Assembly (NCBI GenBank): GCA_900541395.1
Contig: UQJT01000026.1
Location: 1 to 36,850, forward strand
Direction: 5' to 3'
Origin: an uncultured Desulfovibrio sp.
GTDB lineage: Bacteria; Desulfobacterota; Desulfovibrionia; Desulfovibrionales; Desulfovibrionaceae
Length of the DNA stretch: 36,850 bases
Part shown: piece by piece, positions 17,075 to 24,983 of the stretch
Layout of the letters: every line of letters starts with the position of its first letter
Position numbering within the stretch: position 1 is the first letter of the stretch
The notes under the pieces: generated by a model
The model's input: only the letters and a program-made list of their open reading frames with translations
What the model was told of the DNA's origin: nothing
The model's database searches: none
Made by a program: the position numbers and the translations under genes

Positions 17075-20000
17075 GAAACACCCCCACGGGCGTGGGGAAG
17101 ACCCAATGTGGGCCGGATGCTGGCGCGGCTCGGCGGAAACACCCCCACGAGCGTGGGGAAGACCTCCATTTCTTCTTCAATGACAATCCGGGCATGGAAA
17201 CACCCCCACGGGCGTGGGGAAGACGCAAGGCTGGGTCCCCAAAGATAAAGGCAAGAAGAAACACCCCCACGGGCGTGGGGAAGACGTCACTGACGCCCAC
17301 GACCTGGCCGTCAAATGAGAAACACCCCCACGGGCGTGGGGAAGACGCCAGCGTGTCCAGTAGTCTCTCGCCGGGCACAGAAACACCCCCACGGGCGTGG
17401 GGAAGACGGGCGTCCGGCGCGGGCACGGGCGGGGTATCAAGAAACACCCCCACGGGCGTGGGGAAGACCCGCCGGGTAAAAATCCTCCGAGCCGCCTATA
17501 AGAAACACCCCCACGGGCGTGGGGAAGACAAGTCAAGCTGATTCGTGCCGCATTGGCCCGGAGAAACACCCCCACGGGCGTGGGGAAGACTCTTCAAAGT
17601 CAGTCTGGTCCTCATAAAGGTCAGAAACACCCCCACGGGCGTGGGGAAGACCGTGAAAATCGGGGGCGCATGGCGCGCCCTGTAGAAACACCCCCACGGG
17701 CGTGGGGAAGACAAATCGTTTTCCACACCCCCAGCGGCTTCATGCGAAACACCCCCACGGGCGTGGGGAAGACATGTCCACAGATTCCAGGCAGGTGAAC
17801 ACCACAGAAACACCCCCACGGGCGTGGGGAAGACGCCGCACTTCTCGCAGCTTGCGCGGTATATCCAGAAACACCCCCACGGGCGTGGGGAAGACGACCA
17901 CAGCCGAAAAAAGGAATCTGTGGTTAGAGAAACACCCCCACGGGCGTGGGGAAGACTCGCCAGGGAACTCGGAGACGCCATCTACGAGGGAAACACCCCC
18001 ACGGGCGTGGGGAAGACACGTATCCCATTTTCATCGACAAAAGTTTGTAGGAAACACCCCCACGGGCGTGGGGAAGACGGATTTGCAGGCTGAATTGGCG
18101 ATTTCGTATGAGAAACACCCCCACGGGCGTGGGGAAGACTGTCATGCATCCTGTACACATGACGGTACAACAGAAACACCCCCACGGGCGTGGGGAAGAC
18201 GGCCAGGAATTGCGGGCGGTGCCCTACCCTATAGAAACACCCCCACGGGCGTGGGGAAGACCCAAGCTACGGAGCAACAGTCTGACCAGCTTTAGAAACA
18301 CCCCCACGGGCGTGGGGAAGACCCTCCAGCTCTTCTTCAAGCGACTCCGGGCTTAGAAACACCCCCACGGGCGTGGGGAAGACCATGGCCGCCCGACGGA
18401 CATCGGTGATACTGTAGAAACACCCCCACGGGCGTGGGGAAGACCGCGTTTATTACTTTAACGTATTCTGAGGAAAAGAAACACCCCCACGGGCGTGGGG
18501 AAGACGCCTCCCGGCGAATACCATGTAGGCATCATGAAGAAACACCCCCACGGGCGTGGGGAAGACCCTTCAACTCTTCGTCAAGCGTCTTCGTAAGCGG
18601 AAACACCCCCACGGGCGTGGGGAAGACAACTGGCTGCGCCGTACCTATCTGGGAACGGCAGAAACACCCCCACGGGCGTGGGGAAGACATGTCGACCTTT
18701 CGAACGTCTCCGCTGTCAATGGAAACACCCCCACGGGCGTGGGGAAGACTCCCCGCGCTCAATCAATAAACATGCACAAGGAGAGAAACACCCCCACGGG
18801 CGTGGGGAAGACCGGGGCTTGCCATATATGACGCCATGCAATTCAGAAACACCCCCACGGGCGTGGGGAAGACTATCTTTGCCAACCGCCCTGCCCTCAA
18901 TGCCGAGAAACACCCCCACGGGCGTGGGGAAGACAATGTCAACAATGGAGCTATCACTGGTATCCCGGAAACACCCCCACGGGCGTGGGGAAGACTCCGG
19001 CTGTAGGTCTTGGTCACGGAAATATTCGGAAACACCCCCACGGGCGTGGGGAAGACACGTCTGTGGCATCGCGAAACTAAAGAAGATTAGAAACACCCCC
19101 ACGGGCGTGGGGAAGACGAGGTATCAGCCAGAGAAACACCTTCGGTAATAGAAACACCCCCACGGGCGTGGGGAAGACCATATCAAGGTCAAGGATCCTT
19201 GGTATAAACGAGAAACACCCCCACGGGCGTGGGGAAGACCCATGAATAAGTAAGAGTGATAAAAGCAGCATGGAAACACCCCCACGGGCGTGGGGAAGAC
19301 CTCAAAATGTCCCATAATGAAAGTTATGTAACAGAAACACCCCCACGGGCGTGGGGAAGACCCGTTTTTGGACACCAAGCGTCGGGCAATAATAGAAACA
19401 CCCCCACGGGCGTGGGGAAGACTCCTTCATTCCTCCAAACATGATCTTCTCCTAGGAAACACCCCCACGGGCGTGGGGAAGACTCTTTGGAGCAAAAGGG
19501 AAGGCTGCTGGACGCAGAAACACCCCCACGGGCGTGGGGAAGACCCAGACGCCTGCCGGAGTCTTTGCTTTTCGCCAGAAACACCCCCACGGGCGTGGGG
19601 AAGACTTGGGACGTGTCATGCGCACGGTGATCGAGAACGAAACACCCCCACGGGCGTGGGGAAGACCCCATCCTCCCGCAAGGTCGCCATGCCAGGGGCG
19701 GAAACACCCCCACGGGCGTGGGGAAGACGCATCGACGGGCGGGTCATCCCAACCAGGAATAGAAACACCCCCACGGGCGTGGGGAAGACGGCCGTTATCT
19801 ATAGAAATCTGTGCCATGTCTGGAAACACCCCCACGGGCGTGGGGAAGACTGGCGCTCCAAGGCCATGAAGAACATCAAGGCGGAAACACCCCCACGGGC
19901 GTGGGGAAGACGATTCCCGCAGGTCGGAAAGCTGCGGCTCCCGGGAAACACCCCCACGGGCGTGGGGAAGACATGCGAAGCTTCGCCCCATTGGGCAGCA

Positions 20001-20948
20001 GGACGGAAACACCCCCACGGGCGTGGGGAAGACTCCGGCCGTTGCACACCGCCCATTGAGGACCGAGAAACACCCCCACGGGCGTGGGGAAGACCGCCAG
20101 TCAAGACGTCCATAAGAAAAGTTTCCAGAAACACCCCCACGGGCGTGGGGAAGACACCGCTCGTCTTGCTCAATAAGTTCCGGCATAAGAAACACCCCCA
20201 CGGGCGTGGGGAAGACCCAACCCCATTCCGGGGATGGGCGAGGGAGATGGAAACACCCCCACGGGCGTGGGGAAGACTATGGGGTGGCGGCACAGGCCCC
20301 TGGTAGAGAAGAAACACCCCCACGGGCGTGGGGAAGACCGTCAAGTGGCATGGAGGGGGGATATTCGGCCAGAAACACCCCCACGGGCGTGGGGAAGACT
20401 TCCATCTTCTGGATGTACCTAGTTCCACAATAGAAACACCCCCACGGGCGTGGGGAAGACGCCTTCCCGCTGCTCTCCGCTTGCGGCTTACTGGAAACAC
20501 CCCCACGGGCGTGGGGAAGACTCGTCTGTCAGCGAAGACAAATACGTCGACGCGGAAACACCCCCACGGGCGTGGGGAAGACTGATTATCCCACTTCTGC
20601 TCAAGGTTCTGGTGGGAAACACCCCCACGGGCGTGGGGAAGACTTTTTTTGGGGGTTAACGGTGTTAACTACCCCGGAAACACCCCCACGGGCGTGGGGA
20701 AGACTTCGATGCCCTGCCCGCCTGGTTGAAAGAAGACGAAACACCCCCACGGGCGTGGGGAAGACGGATTTGAATGCAACGCCGATCACAACGCGGCGGA
20801 AACACCCCCACGGGCGTGGGGAAGACATAAGCTCCTCTCTATGAAGATGGGCTATGTTGGAAACACCCCCACGGGCGTGGGGAAGACCTATCTTATAACC
20901 CGGTTATCTGAATCTCTTGGGAAACACCCCCACGGGCGTGGGGAAGAC
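17075..20948 (-). CRISPR. CRISPR array, 64 repeats / 63 spacers, type I-E by repeat form
   Basis: Direct reading gives 64 copies of a 28-bp repeat at a 61-bp period. On the plus strand it runs from GAAACACC to GGGGAAGAC; in crRNA sense (minus strand) it begins GTCTTCCCC and ends GTGTTTC, with a CCCCACG/CGTGGGG stem. Sixty-one spacers are 33 bp; the exceptions are spacer 28 (18750-18784, 35 bp) and spacer 43 (19667-19700, 34 bp). All repeats look identical except repeat 2, which has G to A at 17150 in the hairpin loop. The degenerate repeat is at the left and A+T-rich DNA lies beyond the right end, so the leader is right and transcription leftward. If the adjacent pyrimidine is counted as base 29 of the repeat, the array is 29/32, the standard I-E geometry. 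No cas gene lies within 17 kb left or 16 kb right. Long open frames within it are periodic artefacts. Confidence 0.98.
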
Positions 20949-21247
20949 CAAGACCGGACTATCTTGTCCGCGCACATCCAACTTTTTCCGGACATTGCTG
21001 TCCGGCTAAGGGCCAAGAAAACAAGTCTCCGCCCGGGCGCCTCCTTTTCCGTTTGCGCCGCGTCGACACATGGGCCAGAGGGTAACCGTGCGAAACGGCT
21101 AATTGTCTGTTTCGCCGATGAGCGCAATATTTGTGCCCTTTCCCCTTGCCTTCCCGCTCCCCCGGCACGATTCGTGTCCAACGCAATCCAGTAACGCCCG
21201 GTATTATCCCCTTCCTCTTGGGGCATTTGCCGGGGCAATTTTTATAA
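20949..21247 (-). promoter_or_regulatory. probable CRISPR leader
   Basis: This gene-free DNA abuts the newest-end repeat. Next to the array are two inverted repeats sharing one core: CGGAC/GTCCG (20955-20959, 20966-20970) and CCGGACA/TGTCCGG (20988-20994, 20999-21005). This gives four copies of the CGGAC core within 51 bp, which could be protein sites for spacer integration or array transcription. I see no convincing -10/-35 pair for leftward transcription. The leader call rests on position and on the repeat-degeneration polarity. Confidence 0.55.
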
Positions 21248-21323
21248 ATTTGTTTTTTGATAAAACAAATCAATAGATTGCATCTCAAAATACATTGAGA
21301 TGCACAATCTTTAAAGTTAATCT
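21248..21323 (+). promoter_or_regulatory. inverted repeats, IHF-type site and candidate promoter upstream of the beta-barrel gene
   Basis: This A+T-rich block holds a perfect 9-bp stem (21248-21256 with 21262-21270), then AATCAATAGATTG (21268-21280), which fits the IHF consensus WATCAANNNNTTR exactly. Next is an imperfect 12-bp inverted repeat (21276-21287 with 21296-21309). A candidate promoter has TTGAGA (21295-21300) and TAATCT (21318-21323) with 17-bp spacing; its -35 lies inside the repeat arm, which would suit an operator. The rest of 21324-21507 is the presumed untranslated leader, where I recognise nothing else. Confidence 0.4.
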
Positions 21324-21507
21324 GCGCTGAAAAAGCGGGCCCGTTCGGTTCCGGAACGATATGGACGGCCGAAGGCTTTTCTTGCACCGCCAACACAACA
21401 ACTACTTCATACGACTCCAATTTACTCATGCCGCTCAGGACCATACTCATACCCTTCCCGACGTGTCCGGTGTTTTTCTATCGAAAAATCCCAACCGCCG
21501 GGCCGTC

Positions 21508-22185
21508 ATGCGATATAGCATCCTTTATCTTTGCCTTGTCTGCACAATCCTTGCCCTTCATCCTCAAATGTTGTCGGCCGCCACATCCGCGCAGGCGGTT
21601 CCCTGGACGCTTTCGCCCGTTATCGGCACCCTGGGCGCGGGGCTGGAATTCGGATACCGCCCTCACGCCCTGTGGGGCGTCCGACTGAGCGCGACCGTCC
21701 ATCCTCTGCCCGACAAAATCGAACTAAACCGTGTCAGTTACAAAGCCGACGGTTCCAGCTTCGGCGCGGGACTTCTTTTCGACCTCTTCCCCCGGCGAAA
21801 CGGCTTTCGTCTTTCGGCGGGCCTGTACCGCTTTCGTCTGAAAGCGGACATTTCCAGCCGGATGCGCTTCCAAAACCCCATCTACGACGCCATAAGCCGA
21901 CAAACTTCGGGAGCGGCGCTCTGGAACCGTTTCGGTCCCTACTTCGGAATAGGCTGGACAGGCGGCGCGGGCCAGGGCCGGGGCTTGTCGTGGCACGGCT
22001 CTCTGGGAGGACTGTATATAGGCAAGGCCGACGTCGGCTACAATCTGCCGGACATATCCGTTCCACCCCACTTGCGCCGGAAATACGCGGCGCGTCTGCG
22101 CCAGGTGCGCGAAAGCGTGACGCGTCAAGTACACCGTTACCGCTGGTATCCGGTGATTTCAGCGGGGCTGGCCTACCGCTTCTGA
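21508..22185 (+). CDS. outer-membrane beta-barrel protein, unknown function
   Basis: A 225-residue exported protein. The start at 21508 is chosen because a signal peptide begins there (MRYSILYLCLVCTILALHPQ, cleavage near LSAA-TSA); the frame extends to 21361, but the extra residues are polar and there is no ribosome site at either start. The mature part alternates glycine/aromatic strands (GLEFGYRPHALWGVRLSATVH, GSFGAGLLFDLF, NGFRLSAGLYRFRLK, FGPYFGIGW) and ends in AGLAYRF, with the terminal Phe that outer-membrane barrels use for BAM recognition. It could be an 8-strand barrel. It lies between the CRISPR leader and a possible small cationic peptide gene. No link to CRISPR function is implied. 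Confidence 0.78.
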   Translation: MRYSILYLCLVCTILALHPQMLSAATSAQAVPWTLSPVIGTLGAGLEFGYRPHALWGVRLSATVHPLPDKIELNRVSYKADGSSFGAGLLFDLFPRRNGFRLSAGLYRFRLKADISSRMRFQNPIYDAISRQTSGAALWNRFGPYFGIGWTGGAGQGRGLSWHGSLGGLYIGKADVGYNLPDISVPPHLRRKYAARLRQVRESVTRQVHRYRWYPVISAGLAYRF

Positions 22186-22219
22186 GTGTGCGGAAATACC
22201 CGTTTGCAGGAGATTCGAT

Positions 22220-22300
22220 ATGCTGCGTCGACTTTTACAGGTTTCAGGCCTGCAACGCCGGCTACGCCGTCCGGACCGCGATTGGCGGAACCTGCTCTGA
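22220..22300 (+). CDS. possible 26-residue Arg-rich peptide
   Basis: ATG at 22220 follows a good AGGAG site (22208-22212) with 7-base spacing. The frame encodes 26 residues starting MLRRLLQVSGLQRRLRR and ending WRNLL, then TGA at 22298-22300. The peptide has eight Arg and two Asp and would be an amphipathic cationic helix. It begins 34 bp after the beta-barrel stop and ends 3 bp before a strong hairpin, so the operon end is compact around it. It is too short for family recognition. It could be a real small protein, or chance in a GC-rich trailer. Confidence 0.38.
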   Translation: MLRRLLQVSGLQRRLRRPDRDWRNLL

Positions 22301-22303
22301 ACC

Positions 22304-22329
22304 GACAGCCCGGCATACGCCGGGCTGTC
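22304..22329 (+). terminator. strong hairpin ending the beta-barrel transcript
   Basis: GACAGCCCGGC (22304-22314) and GCCGGGCTGTC (22319-22329) form a perfect 11-bp GC-rich stem with loop ATAC. There is no T-run on the plus strand, so it may be a Rho-assisted end or an mRNA-stabilising hairpin. Confidence 0.6.
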
Positions 22330-22380
22330 CGGACTGATGACAAACCCCGCGTCGCGGAGTTTGCGCCGTTAGAGAATTTT

Positions 22381-22420
22381 GCTTTTGAAATTATCCCGTT
22401 TCAAAAGCGGGGCTGCCGAC
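22381..22420 (+). repeat. dispersed 40-bp palindromic element, copy 1
   Basis: GCTTTTGAAA (22381-22390) pairs perfectly with TTTCAAAAGC (22399-22408), followed by GGGGCTGCCGAC. The same 40 bases occur on the minus strand at 27347-27386 with 34 of 40 identical. The changes fall mainly in the loop and spacer, so the stem is conserved. A second hairpin follows directly, as it does at copy 2. Confidence 0.75.
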
Positions 22421-22434
22421 TTTGTCGGCAGCCC
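22410..22434 (-). terminator. terminator of the MATE gene
   Basis: GGGCTGCCGAC (22410-22420) and GTCGGCAGCCC (22424-22434) form a perfect 11-bp stem with a 3-base loop, 13 bp after the MATE stop on the minus strand. A CGCTTTT stretch follows in the direction of MATE transcription. It overlaps the end of the dispersed element. Confidence 0.6.
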
Positions 22435-22446
22435 TGTCGCCTTGCT

Positions 22447-23817
22447 TTATTTGTTGATCTTGGCCCTTACGGCCTCCAGGGGCAGCCTCTCCAGTCGGGC
22501 CAGTCGCCACAGCACCAGAAACGCCGCGCAGGTCAGGCCGAAAATGATGGCTATCCAAAAGCCCACCACGCCGAGAGGCCGGGGCAGAATCCAGGAGGTC
22601 AATCCCAGTCCGTAGCCCAGGGGCAGACTGATCAGCCAATACGATATAAAGGCGATGCCGAAAATGGCCCGCGTATCGTTATATCCGCGCAACGCGGCCA
22701 TGCTGACCACCTGCGTGGCGTCGGAAAACTGGTAGATGGCATCATACACCAACAACATGGAAGCCAGGGCTATGACCGCCGCGTCGTCCGTATACACCAG
22801 GGGGATGTAGCGTCGGCCGAACAACAGAACCGACGCGGTCAGGGCCGCCATGCCCAGCGCCAGGCACAACGCCGTCCGCCGGGCCGTGCGCGCTCCGGCC
22901 AGGTCGCCTTCCCCCAGATTGCTCCCCACCCGTATGGTGGTGGCCACGCCCAACGAAAGCGGCAGCATGAACACCAGGCCGCTGACATTCATGGCCACCT
23001 GGTGCCCGGCCACAACCGCGGTTCCCAACGGAGCGATGAGTACGGCGATAATGGCGAAAGACAGCGTTTCCACCAACATGGCGAACGCGCCGGGCAGTCC
23101 GATGCGCGCGATACGCAGCGCCAGAGAGAGCTGAAGGGCCTCAAAACGCCACGCCCGCGGCTTGAAACGCCGCACGGACAAAAACATGACGAAGCTCATG
23201 ACCCAACAGACCACGGCCGAAGCCACTCCGCAGCCCACCCCGCCCAGAGCGGGCGCGCCCAGCCAACCGAACACGAAAACGAAATTAAGAGGAATGTTCA
23301 CGCCCAAACCGATAAATCCCGCCAGCATGGCGGGTCTGGTACGGCCGTGGCCCTCCAGAAAGGCGCGCTGGGCGCAGTATAACATAAGGCCGGGCAAGCC
23401 CCACATGATAGCCTGCAGATAGCCGCTGGTCAGCCGGGCCAGATCGGGTTCCACCCGGTCCATATGCAGCACGCCCAGGGAAATGCCGTAAATCACAGCC
23501 ATCAGCAAGGCGGCGATGAACAGCGCCAGCCACGCGCCCTGACGCAAAAAACGCCCGACGGCTCCGCGCGAGTCCGCCCCCAAGGTCTGGGCCACCAAAG
23601 GGGTAATGGCCATCAACATGCCCTGGCCGAACAACATGGTGGGCATCCAAAACGAACTGGCCACGGCCACGGAGGCCATATCCGTGGGGCTGGCCTTGCC
23701 CGCCACCACAGTATCCACAAACCCCATGGAGGTCTGCGCGATCTGGGCCAGAAACACGGGCAAAGCCAGGGTAAACAAACGACGGGCCTCGGCGGCCTGA
23801 AACCAACGAACTTTCAT
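22447..23817 (-). CDS. MATE-family efflux transporter
   Basis: A 456-residue multidrug and toxic compound extrusion protein with 12 hydrophobic segments in two homologous halves. The family opening is clear (LALPVFLAQIAQTSMGFVDTVVAG), followed by the matching region at the start of the second half (RIGLPGAFAMLVETLSFAI). These pumps export cationic compounds against Na+ or H+. The ATG at 23817 (MKVRWFQAAE) is preferred over an in-frame TTG at 23832. A strong minus-strand terminator at 23935-23958 lies in the 5' region, raising the possibility of transcription attenuation. Length is normal for the family. Confidence 0.93.
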   Translation of the reverse strand: MKVRWFQAAEARRLFTLALPVFLAQIAQTSMGFVDTVVAGKASPTDMASVAVASSFWMPTMLFGQGMLMAITPLVAQTLGADSRGAVGRFLRQGAWLALFIAALLMAVIYGISLGVLHMDRVEPDLARLTSGYLQAIMWGLPGLMLYCAQRAFLEGHGRTRPAMLAGFIGLGVNIPLNFVFVFGWLGAPALGGVGCGVASAVVCWVMSFVMFLSVRRFKPRAWRFEALQLSLALRIARIGLPGAFAMLVETLSFAIIAVLIAPLGTAVVAGHQVAMNVSGLVFMLPLSLGVATTIRVGSNLGEGDLAGARTARRTALCLALGMAALTASVLLFGRRYIPLVYTDDAAVIALASMLLVYDAIYQFSDATQVVSMAALRGYNDTRAIFGIAFISYWLISLPLGYGLGLTSWILPRPLGVVGFWIAIIFGLTCAAFLVLWRLARLERLPLEAVRAKINK

Positions 23818-23934
23818 ACCGGCACCTGACAAACCTTGCTCAAAATGTTCCCCGACCGCCTGGGCGCGCCTTCAAGACGCGGGGCGCGGCCGGACTCCGC
23901 CCTGCCCCGCCGCCGCGAACGGGGGACACCGAAC

Positions 23935-23958
23935 AAAAAAGACCCGCAATCCTGCGGG
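23935..23958 (-). terminator. intrinsic terminator upstream of the MATE gene
   Basis: On the minus strand, CCCGCA and TGCGGG (23943-23948 and 23953-23958) form a 6-bp stem with a 4-base loop, followed by TC and six T (23935-23940). It points toward the MATE gene 118 bp away and ends any transcript started in 23960-24050. It may be an attenuator or riboswitch platform, or end a short RNA. Apart from this and the short frame at 23975-24019, nothing else was recognised in 23818-24046. Confidence 0.7.
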
Positions 23959-23974
23959 CTCGTCGCTTACCTAG

Positions 23975-24019
23975 CTATCGTGCTTCCTCTCCCTTGTCCA
24001 GCAAAAGCCCCGCCGTCAT
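23975..24019 (-). other. possible 14-residue leader peptide before the attenuator-like terminator
   Basis: On the minus strand an ATG at 24019, preceded by GGGGAG, opens a 14-residue frame (MTAGLLLDKGEEAR) whose stop is 16 bp upstream of the terminator stem. Position suggests a leader peptide. It has no run of a single regulatory amino acid apart from three Leu, and it could be chance. Confidence 0.18.
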
Positions 24020-24046
24020 GCTCTCCCCGGATGACAATCAGGCCGT

Positions 24047-24961
24047 ATGGGCCTATCATGGTTTCCGGCCATGTTTTTCCCCGTCGCGGGCGTTGACGCC
24101 TCTCCTTTTCTGCCGCCGCTGGCGGCCTTTGCGGTTTCGCTGCTGACCGGTCTGGGCGGCGTGTCCGGGGCCTTTCTGCTCCTGCCCTTTCAGGTATCCG
24201 TACTGGGGTGCGCCACCCCCTCGGCCAGTTCCACCAACCAACTGTTCAACGTCATCGCCGCGCCGGGCGGCGTATGGCGCTATTACCGGGAAGGTCGCCT
24301 GTTCGCTCCCCTGGCGCGGCTGATCGTCCTGGGCAGTCTGCCCGGAACGGTGCTCGGGGCCTTTATCCGCCTGCACTGGCTGGCCGATCCCGCCCGCTTC
24401 AAAGCCTTTGCCGCCCTGGTTCTTGTGTTTCTGGCCCTGCGCCTGGGCGGCGACGCCCTGCGGCCGGAGCCGGACGAAAGCGCGCCGGGCGACGCCCGAC
24501 TTGAACTCCTGCCCGCCCGGAACGGGCGCGTCCGCTTCCGGTTTCAGAATCGGGAGTACGGTTACCGGCCGTGCGCTCTGTTCGCCCTGACCCTGGTTAT
24601 CGGCGTGGCGGGCGGAATATACGGCATAGGCGGAGGTTCCCTGCTGGCTCCGCTGCTGGTGTCGGCGTACGGTCTGCCCGTTCACGTCGCCGCCGGGCCC
24701 ACCCTGCTCGGCACGCTGACGGCCTCGGCGGGCGGAGTGGCGGCATACATGGGGCTGGCCCCCTTCCATCCCCATCTCGGAGCGGCCCCGGACTGGCCCC
24801 TCGGCCTGTTGTTCGGCGTCGGCGGTCTGGCGGGCATGTACCTGGCCGCTCGTCTGCAAAAATATCTGCCCGCCCGCCCCATACGGATTTTGCTCGCCCT
24901 GATCGTGCTCGGCACGGCCGGGGCCTGGCTCGCCCCCGGGCTGAGGGCGTCGATCGGATAA
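24047..24961 (+). CDS. TSUP (TauE/SafE) family permease
   Basis: A 304-residue inner-membrane protein with about eight hydrophobic segments in two halves. The TSUP motifs GLGGVSGAFLLLPF (first half) and GVAGGIYGIGGGSLLAPLL (second half) are both present. Family members have been linked to sulfite, sulfoacetate, taurine-derived or other organosulfur anion transport, which would fit a sulfur-metabolising host, but the substrate here is unknown. The ATG at 24047 has only a weak ribosome site (CAGG), and Met9 at 24071 is the alternative. The kinase gene follows after 22 bp, so the two are likely cotranscribed. Confidence 0.87.
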   Translation: MGLSWFPAMFFPVAGVDASPFLPPLAAFAVSLLTGLGGVSGAFLLLPFQVSVLGCATPSASSTNQLFNVIAAPGGVWRYYREGRLFAPLARLIVLGSLPGTVLGAFIRLHWLADPARFKAFAALVLVFLALRLGGDALRPEPDESAPGDARLELLPARNGRVRFRFQNREYGYRPCALFALTLVIGVAGGIYGIGGGSLLAPLLVSAYGLPVHVAAGPTLLGTLTASAGGVAAYMGLAPFHPHLGAAPDWPLGLLFGVGGLAGMYLAARLQKYLPARPIRILLALIVLGTAGAWLAPGLRASIG

Positions 24962-24983
24962 AAAATCTCGCAAGGAGACAGTC

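Noticed and set aside
17092..20844. Many open frames on both strands inside the CRISPR array, some over 200 codons
   Set aside because: They translate the repeat at a 61-bp period (recurring HPHGRGED and SSPRPWGCF blocks) and have no ribosome sites. They are artefacts of the array.
20959..21450. 163-codon minus-strand frame in the CRISPR leader region
   Set aside because: It crosses A+T-rich palindromic DNA, has no ribosome site and shows no recognisable protein features. No cas remnant was seen.
23857..23880. CCGCCTGGGCG, like the 3' part of a ZTP riboswitch, upstream of the TSUP gene
   Set aside because: The required 5' conserved part (GACTGGCG type) is absent, so the match is probably chance.
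23960..24020. AGAGGAAGCACG on the minus strand, reminiscent of the signal recognition particle RNA core
   Set aside because: The GGAA tetraloop and its flanking symmetric loop do not align, so no SRP RNA is called.
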